Shown here: positions 1-6,368 of the stretch, piece after piece
Layout of the letters: the number at the start of each line of letters is the position of its first letter
How positions within the stretch are numbered: position 1 is the first letter of the stretch
Assembly (NCBI GenBank): GCA_045586785.1
Contig: JAZNBA010000092.1
Location: 1 to 16,148, forward strand
Reading direction: 5' to 3'
Length of the DNA: 16,148 nt
From: UMGS1002 sp045586785
GTDB lineage: Bacteria; Bacillota; Clostridia; Oscillospirales; CAG-272
Notes under the pieces: model-generated
What the model was told of the DNA's origin: nothing
The model's input: the letters and a program-made list of their open reading frames with translations, nothing else
Databases searched by the model: none
Made by a program: the position numbers and the translations under genes

Positions 1-67
1 CACGGCTAACGCCGAGATGCTCCATAATCTCTTTGAGTGAATACCATCTTTCGGTTTCGTTTGACAT
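1..67 (-). CDS. Helix-turn-helix (excisionase-like) DNA-binding protein, 5' end only
   Basis: Only the first 22 codons lie in the window; the gene runs off the left edge. They read M-S-N-E-T-E-R-W-Y-S-L-K-E-I-M-E-H-L-G-V-S-R. The pattern of an aromatic residue, then SLKEI, then (H)LGVSR matches the start of the MerR-like HTH_17 domain of small excisionase-family DNA-binding proteins. The ATG at 65-67 has a GGAGG site about 7 bases upstream and a consensus promoter at 107-135, so the start is well supported. Proteins of this type either help excise mobile elements or act as small regulators and antitoxins. The neighbouring DUF6809 and TnpV fragments favour a mobile-element context. The exact role cannot be decided from 22 residues. 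Confidence 0.6.
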   Translation of the reverse strand, partial: MSNETERWYSLKEIMEHLGVSR

Positions 68-106
68 TTTATATTCCTCCGACAATAAGAAACAATTATT
101 TATTTT

Positions 107-135
107 ATTATATCACTTTTTCTGTGTTTTGTCAA
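107..135 (-). promoter_or_regulatory. Sigma-A promoter of the helix-turn-helix gene
   Basis: On the minus strand there is a perfect -35 TTGACA (130-135), a 17-base spacer and a perfect -10 TATAAT (107-112), preceded by TGA, an extended -10 motif. It points at the ATG at 67, giving a leader of about 33 bases. Confidence 0.85.
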
Positions 136-175
136 TGGAAGATCATTGATTGTTGTTGATTTATAATGAATTGGT

Positions 176-209
176 ATTAAAATAGCGGCGAGATTGCTCC
201 CGCCGCTAT
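176..209 (-). terminator. Probable terminator after the DUF6809 gene
   Basis: A 9-bp perfect stem (ATAGCGGCG at 182-190 with CGCCGCTAT at 201-209) and a 10-base loop starts a few bases after the TAG stop at 213. It is followed on the minus strand by TTTAAT. The T-tract is short, so efficiency may be moderate. Confidence 0.65.
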
Positions 210-212
210 AAG

Positions 213-479
213 CTATTCGGTTAATGTTTCTATCGCGATTTGCATCCCGAGCTTGAAAGCATATTCAAAGATCGCTGCTTCTGCCAAGCTCATATACTCA
301 CTCCAACAATCGTGGAATTTCTCAAAGGTTTCTTTCTGTTCGTCCGTAAAGCTCTTTTCCAAGTCCTCGTGGTGTCTTGCCATATAACCGAGCAGTTCTT
401 TCATTTCCTTGGAGTTGGTTCGGCTATCCTCCCCGGGGATGATGTTTCCGTGCCAAAGTTCTTGAATCATAGAGTTCAT
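213..479 (-). CDS. DUF6809 family protein of unknown function
   Basis: This is an 88-residue soluble, acidic, probably all-helical protein. Its N-terminus (MIQELWHGNIIPGEDSR) and the central ELLGYMARHHEDLEKSF segment match, from memory, the DUF6809 family, which is common in Clostridia genomes and often lies near recombinases or TnpV genes. Its function is unknown. The ATG overlaps the TGA of the TnpV fragment upstream (ATGA, 476-479), so the two were evidently translated as a pair. A hairpin terminator follows at 176-209. The reading frame is intact with no sign of decay, although the upstream partner is truncated and no promoter for this pair is visible. Confidence 0.75.
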   Translation of the reverse strand: MNSMIQELWHGNIIPGEDSRTNSKEMKELLGYMARHHEDLEKSFTDEQKETFEKFHDCWSEYMSLAEAAIFEYAFKLGMQIAIETLTE

Positions 480-658
480 TTGTACACGACCTCCTTCAGC
501 GCGATTTCTTCCGCGCTCGCCTTGATGTTATTCATCATCTGCACCCAGCGCATTGGATCTGAGGCTTTGAGTTTCTCGGTCACGCCCATTCGCTTTGCCA
601 TCTGCGCGATATGCAAGTCAATCTGTTCGTGCGCCTGCTCGTCAATGCTATCCCACAC
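476..658 (-). pseudogene. tnpV: Truncated transposon-encoded protein TnpV (C-terminal half)
   Basis: The 60-residue product (IDEQAHEQIDLHIAQMA..., then GVTEKLKASDPMRWVQ..., then AEEIALKEVVY) resembles the C-terminal half of TnpV, a protein of about 115-120 residues encoded in Clostridia transposons. The N-terminal half is absent: the frame is closed by a TGA at 665-667, which lies in the arm of a 43-bp hairpin. The only possible start is a GTG at 656-658 with a GGAGG so close that initiation there is doubtful. The gene therefore looks broken at the hairpin. It overlaps the DUF6809 start by ATGA, the arrangement expected in an intact element. The role of TnpV itself is not well defined. Confidence 0.65.
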
Positions 659-664
659 CCTCCG

Positions 665-707
665 TCAATAAAAACAAGAGGCACAGAGTGCCTCTTGTTT
701 TTATTGA
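665..707. terminator. 43-bp perfect hairpin with A/T tracts, bidirectional terminator-like
   Basis: Two perfectly complementary 20-base arms (665-684 and 688-707) flank a 3-base loop AGA. The inner stem is GC-rich (AGAGGCAC/GTGCCTCT) and the outer stem is A-rich on one side and T-rich on the other, so on either strand it resembles an intrinsic terminator. No complete gene is visible that either orientation would obviously serve. It stands exactly where the tnpV reading frame is broken, so it may be an element edge or a terminator left by a lost gene. Confidence 0.6.
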
Positions 708-733
708 GAAAGACACAATGATGAAGACCCCCT

Positions 734-752
734 CAAATTGCGAAGCAATTTG
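734..752. repeat. Small hairpin, REP-like
   Basis: An 8-bp perfect inverted repeat, CAAATTGC with GCAATTTG, has a GAA loop and is preceded by CCCCCT. The layout resembles the CAAGCC-TTC-GGCTTG hairpin preceded by CCCCTCTGT at 13547-13570, suggesting the same class of small intergenic repeats. The similarity is in layout more than in sequence. Confidence 0.4.
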
Positions 753-814
753 ACAGCGCGTGCGCCGATTGATAAAGCAATTAATGTAAATAATAGCGCA
801 CGCGGCAACGGCTC

Positions 815-843
815 TTGACATTATTTCTCCCGCGTGCTATACT
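815..843 (+). promoter_or_regulatory. Sigma-A promoter of the CPBP protease gene
   Basis: There is a perfect -35 TTGACA (815-820), a 17-base spacer and TATACT at -10 (838-843), preceded by TGC (extended -10). The expected transcript starts near 850, about 26 bases before the ATG. The spacer contains one arm (830-837) of an inverted repeat whose other arm is at 798-805. Confidence 0.85.
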
Positions 844-875
844 TATCATATAAATAACCGTAAAAGGAGACGGAT

Positions 876-1886
876 ATGTTACATTTTCCCAAGACAAATA
901 TGCTCCGTCAGGCTGACGCGGTGGCAGAGCAGAGGCGTCTGCGCACCGGCAAACGCCCCAAACGCCCTATTATTGAGGTTCTGATATTTTTGCTGGTCTT
1001 TTTTGTTGCGAGTATGATTCAAAGCATGATCATAACGCCCTTTGAAATGATCGCGATTTTTACAGGTGATACATTTAAAAGCTTTGTTACCTCGCCTCCG
1101 ACGGACTTCGCCGAGGCAATGGACATGGCGATGCAAATGCTTTCATCTTTTCCCGATTGGTTTATGGTAGTTCAACTGTTTTCTACGGTTGCCATCATTG
1201 TTGTATGCTTTTTGTATTGCCGTATCATTGAGAAGCGCGGTTGGGTCTCATTGGGATTTACCAAAAAAGGCGCTGTCGGTGAATATTCCGCCGGACTTGG
1301 AATAGGCCTTGCGCTTTTTGGCGGTGCTGTTGCCTTTTGCGTTGTCACGGGCAAGCTGACGCTTTCGTTCAATGCGTCACCAGCTGTAGGCATGATAATT
1401 TTGTATCTGCTGGGATATGTGGTGCAGGGCATGAGTGAGGAGATACTCTGCCGTGGATATCTGATGGTATCCATGCAGCGCGGCTGTCCCTTGTGGGTAG
1501 CGGTGCTGACCAATTCGCTGCTCTTTACCGCGCTTCATCTGGCCAATCCCGGTGTGACGCCTCTGGCACTGGTCAATTTGACGCTGTTCGGACTCTTTGC
1601 GTCGCTTTACACACTGCGCCGCGGCAGTCTCTGGGGTATTGGCGCGATTCACTCCATATGGAACTTCGCTCAGGGTAATATATTTGGTATTTCGGTCAGC
1701 GGTCTATCGGGCAATCCGTCCATTATGACCGCAACCGCCGCCGAGGGCGGCGCACTGATACACGGCGGCTCCTTTGGAATGGAGGGCGGTTTGGGTGTTA
1801 CTATCGTGCTGGTCATCGGCTGTGCTGTTATGATGCTGATCAAAACAAAAAAGAGCGAGATCGCTCCAATTGAACCCGCGGAATAA
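876..1886 (+). CDS. CPBP family intramembrane glutamic endopeptidase
   Basis: This is a 336-residue membrane protein with about seven hydrophobic segments. It carries the CPBP (Rce1/Abi) signatures: EE at 188-189 followed by R193-G194 (EEILCRG), F217...H221 (FTALH), and H259 followed by N263 (HSIWN). In the Rce1 family the glutamate and histidines form the active site, and the family includes CAAX prenyl proteases as well as bacterial bacteriocin-immunity proteins. The bacterial substrate here is unknown. The N-terminus (1-30) is cationic and cytoplasmic; the C-terminus ends in a membrane segment (about 307-323) and a charged tail. The ATG at 876 has AAAGGAG 6-7 bases upstream and a promoter at 815-843. 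It is the only plus-strand gene here and is transcribed alone. Nearby genes give no clue to a bacteriocin system. Confidence 0.88.
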   Translation: MLHFPKTNMLRQADAVAEQRRLRTGKRPKRPIIEVLIFLLVFFVASMIQSMIITPFEMIAIFTGDTFKSFVTSPPTDFAEAMDMAMQMLSSFPDWFMVVQLFSTVAIIVVCFLYCRIIEKRGWVSLGFTKKGAVGEYSAGLGIGLALFGGAVAFCVVTGKLTLSFNASPAVGMIILYLLGYVVQGMSEEILCRGYLMVSMQRGCPLWVAVLTNSLLFTALHLANPGVTPLALVNLTLFGLFASLYTLRRGSLWGIGAIHSIWNFAQGNIFGISVSGLSGNPSIMTATAAEGGALIHGGSFGMEGGLGVTIVLVIGCAVMMLIKTKKSEIAPIEPAE

Positions 1887-1926
1887 TAAAAAATTGCTGT
1901 CTCAATTGAGACAGCAATTTTTTATT
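1885..1926. terminator. Bidirectional terminator between convergent genes
   Basis: This is a 42-bp palindrome with no interruption, centred between 1905 and 1906. The core TTGCTGTCTCAATTGAGACA is flanked by six A on one side and six T on the other, so a hairpin followed by a U-tract forms on both strands. The plus-strand stop (TAA, 1884-1886) and the minus-strand stop (TAA, 1922-1924) lie at or within its two ends. Confidence 0.93.
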
Positions 1927-3376
1927 TGACTTTTTTGCGTTTTTTGACTATCACAACTATGGCTATCACGCCGCCGACAAGCACCAGCGCTATCGCCGCC
2001 ATGACCGAAAAGCTGATAATGATCTCTATGGGAATATAGTTGGTCAATTTGCGAGGCGGTTTGGTGGGTGTCTCGGATTCGGACAGCGTAAATATCAACT
2101 CGCCCTCGGGCAGACCGTTGCGCATCAATATATAGCCGCCTTCTGTTTTTTCAAAGCCTTCGAGTGAGCTTTCCGTGACGAAATACGGTGTATTTACGAC
2201 AATCTTCAGCTCGCCGAACTCTTTCCATGTGGTGGCGGGGGAGAGCAGATAGGTATATTCGTAAATATCGGGCTCGTATTCAAGGTCGATTGCGGGGTAA
2301 ATGGGTGCGGTTACTGTGTTGACTATGCGCTCACCGGGCTCCAGTGTGATATCATATTCATACCAGCGCATAAGCGTAGGCGCGTCAAGACGCGCGTGCC
2401 ACAGATACAGCATACTGCCGAACGAGGTGGCCTCGGCATCCTTGAGTAATGCGACCTTGGCATTGTACCAATCCGACTCGGAGACGGTGGTGTGCTCCTC
2501 GAACCAGCCCATTTGCGCAAACTCGCGGAATGTGGATGTCTTGGTTTCGTAAAGCGTCATAACGCCGTCGATGCGTTGCTTATCCTCAACACCGCCGTTT
2601 TCATAGAACATCCATTCAAGCGGTTTTGTTAGCGGCTCGCCAATGACCCACAGCACAATTTTTTGACCGTTTTCGGCATCGATACCCATGCGCTGAGCGT
2701 TGGTGCGCTTTTGATAGTGACTTCCTGATTGCCCTTCGAGATAAAGGCGGGAATTGGGGTAGTCATTCTCGGATATGTCGAAAGCCGCGGTGGCGGCGGG
2801 ATATTCCCCGGTGTCAACGCCGCTGACGGTGTAAAAATACATAGTCACGGGCAGGTCGGGGGAGTAAAAATCGTCTTCGACAAAGCCGTCGTGAAGCAAA
2901 GCAAGGTCTTTTGTCAGATCAAATTGTACGTTTCTGTCGGAAAGCGTGTATCGAAGTGTTTTTTCGACAGCCTCTCCGTTTACCGTGACGTCATATTTTT
3001 CCGTGTCGGCGTGATCACGACGTGTGCCGCTCTCGCTGTCATAGCTTGACGCGTACATGGGTTGTGTGCCGAAAGGGAATAAAAGCCGCGCGGTGACGGT
3101 GTAATTGGCAGGATTATAAAAGGTGTATTCGGCACTTACCTTGCCGGTATAGGCGAGATATTCCTCAATGTCGGAGTAATATTCTTGCGGAAAGCTGTCG
3201 ATGTCGAAGGTCAACAGCTCTTTTTCCACAACTATGGGACAGTCGCCGTCGGACATTATGGCACCTGTAGAGGATACACCCTCCCAGTGCATTTGCGCCG
3301 AGTTGGCGGAAATGGGGAGCGCGGCAATACAAGATAACATCAGTGTGACACACATAAGAGCACATATTTTTTTCAT
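1922..3376 (-). CDS. Exported, C-terminally membrane-anchored protein of unknown function
   Basis: I do not recognise the family. The 484-residue product has a signal peptide (lysines 2-3, hydrophobic 5-20, likely cut after the ANSA at 24-27), a large extracytoplasmic part and one membrane segment at about 448-477 followed by a strongly basic tail (KKRKKVK). The topology is therefore outside with a short cytoplasmic stop-transfer end. The outside part is rich in Tyr, Asp and Glu and in predicted strands, for example the 352-395 stretch with YEYTYLLSPATTWKEFGEL, which recalls beta-sandwich surface proteins of the DUF4424 type; this resemblance is weak. Only two cysteines occur, at 16 in the signal peptide and at 46. 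The ATG at 3374-3376 has GGAGG 8 bases upstream. It follows sfsA by 64 bases with no clear promoter or terminator between, so it may be the third gene of that operon. It ends in the shared terminator. Confidence 0.7.
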   Translation of the reverse strand: MKKICALMCVTLMLSCIAALPISANSAQMHWEGVSSTGAIMSDGDCPIVVEKELLTFDIDSFPQEYYSDIEEYLAYTGKVSAEYTFYNPANYTVTARLLFPFGTQPMYASSYDSESGTRRDHADTEKYDVTVNGEAVEKTLRYTLSDRNVQFDLTKDLALLHDGFVEDDFYSPDLPVTMYFYTVSGVDTGEYPAATAAFDISENDYPNSRLYLEGQSGSHYQKRTNAQRMGIDAENGQKIVLWVIGEPLTKPLEWMFYENGGVEDKQRIDGVMTLYETKTSTFREFAQMGWFEEHTTVSESDWYNAKVALLKDAEATSFGSMLYLWHARLDAPTLMRWYEYDITLEPGERIVNTVTAPIYPAIDLEYEPDIYEYTYLLSPATTWKEFGELKIVVNTPYFVTESSLEGFEKTEGGYILMRNGLPEGELIFTLSESETPTKPPRKLTNYIPIEIIISFSVMAAIALVLVGGVIAIVVIVKKRKKVK

Positions 3377-3440
3377 AAAATATCCTCCATAAAGCTTTTC
3401 TACACTATAAGTCGCTATTTTTGCCGTAAGGTTTCACTGT

Positions 3441-4121
3441 TTACAGCTTTATTTCAACGAAATCTCGGATTTTCAGCTCGTTTTCGGTTACGTTACAGTT
3501 GACGGCACGGATATTCACGCCGTTTTGCTCCGCATTGCGCAGACTTTGGGCGAATTCCGGGTGCGTTTCGGCGTTTGGCGTGAAATATTTGCAGTCGTTC
3601 ATTTGGATGACGAAGAAAATATACGCCTCAAATCCGTTTTGAGCCGCGTCAACAAGCTCGTTTATGTGCTTGACACCGCGCTCGGTGGGGGCATCGGGAA
3701 ATAAGACCACGCCGTCACGCTCCAGCGTTACGCCCTTGACCTCAATAAATATTTTTTTGCCGTCAGCTTCAAGGTAAAAGTCAAAGCGCGATTTCTTGTA
3801 CTGACATTCGGGTTTTGTCAGCGTGACATTGTTAAAATAGCCTGCCTCGGCAAGCCACTCCCCCATAACGCGGTTAGGAGCTTGGCTGTCAATATTTATC
3901 AGCATATCGCCCTTATAGACTGCCACAAGGTCGTAGGGCGTTTTTCTCGCGGTGTTGGAGGACCTTTCAAGTATGACACGCACGCCGGGAATAAGCAGCT
4001 CGCGGCAGCGTCCCGTGTTTTTGACGTGGCACACGCAAAGCTCACCGTCAATTTTAACGTGAGCGATAAATCTGTTTGGACGGGCGACAAAAATGCCCGT
4101 GACGGTATTGGTGTAGCGCAT
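3441..4121 (-). CDS. sfsA: DNA/RNA nuclease SfsA (sugar fermentation stimulation protein A)
   Basis: The 226-residue product is full length for SfsA. The N-terminal OB-fold half carries NRFIAHV and the HVKNTGRCRELL motif (about 16-43). The C-terminal half is a PD-(D/E)XK-like nuclease domain with SRFDFYL (D114), IFIEVKG (E127, K129) and FPDAPTERG (P142-D143 to R148), the set of conserved acidic and basic residues of the family. E. coli SfsA was first linked to maltose gene expression and DNA binding, and the family is now named as a DNA/RNA nuclease; the physiological role in Clostridia is not established. The ATG at 4119-4121 has AAGGAGC 9-10 bases upstream. It starts 13 bases after the metallohydrolase stop, so the two form an operon driven from 4709-4737. 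Confidence 0.93.
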   Translation of the reverse strand: MRYTNTVTGIFVARPNRFIAHVKIDGELCVCHVKNTGRCRELLIPGVRVILERSSNTARKTPYDLVAVYKGDMLINIDSQAPNRVMGEWLAEAGYFNNVTLTKPECQYKKSRFDFYLEADGKKIFIEVKGVTLERDGVVLFPDAPTERGVKHINELVDAAQNGFEAYIFFVIQMNDCKYFTPNAETHPEFAQSLRNAEQNGVNIRAVNCNVTENELKIRDFVEIKL

Positions 4122-4134
4122 ATTTGAGTGCTCC

Positions 4135-4689
4135 TTAGTTATTCAGCATTCGCCACATAAGTGACTCGCCGTTTTGCCGCAGCCAATCGTGCCACTTGCG
4201 GTATTCGGGAAATACCCGCTCGATCTCACTGTAAAATTTCGCCGAGTGGTTCATTTGCTTGCGGTGGCAAAGCTCGTGGACTATGACGCTGTCAAGCACC
4301 TGGGGCGGTGCCAGCATAAGCAGGCAGTTGAAGTTCAGATTGCCCCGGCTGCTGCAGCTGCCCCAACGGGAGCGCTGGTTGCGTATTGTAATTCGACCGT
4401 AGGTTACGCCGATTTTTTCGGCGTAATATTTGACGCGGGGCGGTATTACCTCAAGGGCGCGGTCCGCAAGCGCTTGAAGCTCCTCGGCGGAGAGGGGAAC
4501 GAGTCCTTGATGCCGTGCGTCGCGTTCCTGCGCTTTTTTTAGTTGTTTTTGTATCCAGGCGCTGTTGTCGATTACGACCTTGTCTATCTCAGATAGTGTC
4601 GCGCGCAGGGGCGCGCGGACGATTATCTGTCCGTCTTTGATCTGTATCGCGACGGTTTTGCGTCCGCTTCGGATTATTTCGTATTTCAT
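4135..4689 (-). CDS. YgjP/SprT-like zinc metallohydrolase (M48-related, DUF45)
   Basis: The 184-residue product contains the zinc-binding motif H138-E-L-C-H142 followed by MNHSAKFYSEIERVFPEY, with N147-H148 and the later glutamates, and the upstream RSRWGSCSS segment (106-114) typical of the YgjP-type DUF45 family. Members have the fold of zinc metalloproteases, but their substrate is not known. The frame could begin at a GTG at 4701, but that codon sits in the ribosome-binding sequence. The ATG at 4687-4689 has AGGTGG 8 bases upstream, so I chose it. The gene has a consensus promoter directly in front and is followed after 13 bases by sfsA. Confidence 0.88.
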   Translation of the reverse strand: MKYEIIRSGRKTVAIQIKDGQIIVRAPLRATLSEIDKVVIDNSAWIQKQLKKAQERDARHQGLVPLSAEELQALADRALEVIPPRVKYYAEKIGVTYGRITIRNQRSRWGSCSSRGNLNFNCLLMLAPPQVLDSVIVHELCHRKQMNHSAKFYSEIERVFPEYRKWHDWLRQNGESLMWRMLNN

Positions 4690-4708
4690 ATTTATCACCA
4701 CCTATAGA

Positions 4709-4737
4709 ATTATAGCATATATGCCGCGCCATGTCAA
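4709..4737 (-). promoter_or_regulatory. Sigma-A promoter of the metallohydrolase-sfsA operon
   Basis: On the minus strand there is TTGACA (4732-4737), a 17-base spacer and TATAAT (4709-4714), preceded by TGC. Both hexamers are perfect. Transcription would start near 4702, leaving a leader of only about 13 bases that contains the AGGTGG site. The 4738-4853 stretch upstream holds nothing I can name apart from a short CACCC/GGGTG hairpin. Confidence 0.88.
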
Positions 4738-4847
4738 TCCGAGCGTCTACTGTGTCGTCACCCAATTTCGGGTGTCGATGCTGCTTTTTTGGGGTTTATC
4801 ACACAACGACAGATCCGTTATGAACACCCACATAGGTTTTATAATGG

Positions 4848-4881
4848 GAAAAATTGTAGGGGACGATGCCCACATCGTCCC
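4848..4881 (-). terminator. Likely terminator of the histidine operon, inside a repeat
   Basis: On the minus strand a 9-bp perfect stem (GGGACGATG at 4873-4881 read in reverse, pairing with 4860-4868) with a TGGG loop is followed by CCTACAATTTTT. It lies 68 bases after the hisK stop and no other terminator is visible between, so it is the best candidate for ending the operon. Confidence 0.6.
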
Positions 4882-4941
4882 GCAAACATGAATTAAAAGT
4901 AATTCGTGATTACGGGTCGCCGAGGACGTCGACCCCTACAA
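4854..4941. repeat. 88-bp palindromic repeat with inverted ends (MITE/REP-like)
   Basis: The ends are perfect 9-bp inverted copies (TTGTAGGGG at 4854-4862, CCCCTACAA at 4933-4941), and the imperfect match continues to about 29 bases. Three smaller hairpins lie inside: GGGACGATG/CATCGTCCC (4860-4881), GAATTA/TAATTC in the centre, and GGGTCG/CGACCC on the right. Sequences beginning TTGTAGGGG and built like this are, from memory, scattered through many Clostridia genomes. No clear target-site duplication is visible and there is no transposase. Confidence 0.7.
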
Positions 4942-4948
4942 GGTAATA

Positions 4949-5701
4949 TTATTTTATTGTCTCAAGATACATATCGTATCCGAACAAAAGCTGATCTCTG
5001 TCGTGGCAATCCGAGGAGAATATCAGCTTTTTGCCCCGCTTTTTCAGCTCATCCAGTATGAAATCGGCGGGGTAGGGCGTTTTTCTGTAACCGCGTGCTA
5101 TAGCGCCCGTGTTTATCTCAAATACGGCATCCGTAGCGCACAGCGCGTCAAGGGCGCGCTGTGCGGCGGTGCGATAACGGGGTGAGGCAGTGTCAAACAA
5201 GCAATCGTTTTCGTTGAACTTGGTTATCAAGTCAAAATGCCCGATTATATCGCATTTTGTTTTTTCATAAACCTGCGCAACGGTATCGTAATACTGCTCG
5301 GCATAGGCATAAATATCGCCGCCGTAGTATTTGTCGATCTGTCCCAGCATATCGTCCTTGTCCGAGTCAATGGACAGATACTTTCCATCCTTATATAAGT
5401 AATGTACCGAGCCGATGACGTAATCGTAGCCTTCGGGGGCATCGTCGGAATAAAAATCCTGCTCAACGCCCAGGTAGATCTTTATTTTGTCGGCATATTT
5501 TGGCTTCAGCTCGCGGATGCACGCCTTGTATTGCTCAGTGCCCTCGCGGGTCATGCCGTAGCTGTCGTCAAACGAGGTGAAAGCGTGGCTGGAGAAGCCT
5601 ATTTCGGGACAACCCAGCTCTATAGCTTTGAGAACAAGCTGCTCTGGTGTGTCGTTGCCGTGGCAGAAGGTTGTGTGAGTATGATAATTGGATGGTATCA
5701 T
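4949..5701 (-). CDS. hisK: Histidinol-phosphatase, PHP family (HisK/HisJ type)
   Basis: The 250-residue product removes phosphate from L-histidinol phosphate, the step before histidinol dehydrogenase. It is a PHP-domain metal enzyme: HTHTTFCHG (H7, H9, H14), H39, E80-x-D82, H100, H155-x-D157 and D231-x-H233 are the expected metal ligands of the family. Length fits (about 250-270). The ATG overlaps the TGA of hisIE (ATGA, 5698-5701), so it is the last gene of the his operon. Because hisB here encodes only the dehydratase, this gene supplies the phosphatase missing from a bifunctional HisB. The nearest upstream AGGA lies about 12 bases away, so coupling to hisIE probably matters for initiation. 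A DNA-polymerase-type PHP role is unlikely in this context. Confidence 0.93.
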   Translation of the reverse strand: MIPSNYHTHTTFCHGNDTPEQLVLKAIELGCPEIGFSSHAFTSFDDSYGMTREGTEQYKACIRELKPKYADKIKIYLGVEQDFYSDDAPEGYDYVIGSVHYLYKDGKYLSIDSDKDDMLGQIDKYYGGDIYAYAEQYYDTVAQVYEKTKCDIIGHFDLITKFNENDCLFDTASPRYRTAAQRALDALCATDAVFEINTGAIARGYRKTPYPADFILDELKKRGKKLIFSSDCHDRDQLLFGYDMYLETIK

Positions 5702-6348
5702 TTTGTCATTTTTTCCTGCTTTACTTTGTGGTCGATAATGTGACGGGAAGCCAGCTCGCGGTGTACGTCCTCAACGGAAATGCCCATTTGCACCATGAGC
5801 ACCATTGCGTGGTACGCAAGGTCGGCAAGCTCGTAAATCGTTTCGGCTTTGTCGTCTGCCTTACCCGCGATAATGACCTCGGTGCATTCCTCGCCCACTT
5901 TTTTAAGTATTTTGTCGATACCCTTCTGGAACAGATACGTGGTGTACGAGCCCTCGGGCAGGTCGGTCTTTCTGCCGACGAGCAGATCGTAAAGACCCTC
6001 GAGACTGAACTCATGCAGCTCCTCGCTCTGATAAACGGGGTGGGTGAAGCAGGAGTCGGTGCCTGTGTGGCAGGCGGGGCCGTCCTTTTCAACTACGACT
6101 ACCAGTGCGTCGTTGTCGCAGTCGGCGGTGATGCTGACTATGTGCTGGTAATTGCCGCTGGTTTCTCCCTTGAGCCACAGCTTCTGTCTTGAACGGCTGA
6201 AAAAGCAGGTCAATCCCTTTTCCATAGAGATCTGCAGGCTTTCGCGGTTCATATACGCGACGGTCAGCACCTTTTTGGTGATGGAGTCAACCACGACCGC
6301 GGGGATAAGACCGTTTTCGTCGAATTTGAGAGTGTTAATATCTATCAT
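5698..6348 (-). CDS. hisIE: Bifunctional phosphoribosyl-AMP cyclohydrolase / phosphoribosyl-ATP pyrophosphatase
   Basis: The 216-residue fusion catalyses steps 2 and 3 of histidine synthesis. The N-terminal HisI domain (about 1-110) has SRSRQKLWLKGETSGN (51-66), the metal-binding C77-D78-x-D80 and C93-HTGTDSC100, which are the conserved cyclohydrolase residues. The C-terminal HisE domain (about 113-205) is an all-alpha MazG-like pyrophosphatase with GEECTE (E143, E144, E147) and ETIYELADLAYH (E159, E163, D166). The order HisI-HisE is the common fused form. It starts 20 bases after hisF, the widest internal gap of the operon, with AAAGG about 10 bases before the ATG, and overlaps hisK by four bases. 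Confidence 0.95.
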   Translation of the reverse strand: MIDINTLKFDENGLIPAVVVDSITKKVLTVAYMNRESLQISMEKGLTCFFSRSRQKLWLKGETSGNYQHIVSITADCDNDALVVVVEKDGPACHTGTDSCFTHPVYQSEELHEFSLEGLYDLLVGRKTDLPEGSYTTYLFQKGIDKILKKVGEECTEVIIAGKADDKAETIYELADLAYHAMVLMVQMGISVEDVHRELASRHIIDHKVKQEKMTK

Positions 6349-6368
6349 TTTGTTTGCCTTTCTGTTTT

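Noticed and set aside
240..671. A 143-residue plus-strand open frame over tnpV and DUF6809
   Set aside because: It is antisense to a recognisable DUF6809 and TnpV pair, lacks a ribosome site, and its product is a cysteine- and serine-rich sequence with no known match.
4565..4891. A 108-residue plus-strand open frame spanning the metallohydrolase start and the repeat
   Set aside because: It overlaps the metallohydrolase start, its promoter and the TTGTAGGGG repeat, with no ribosome site.
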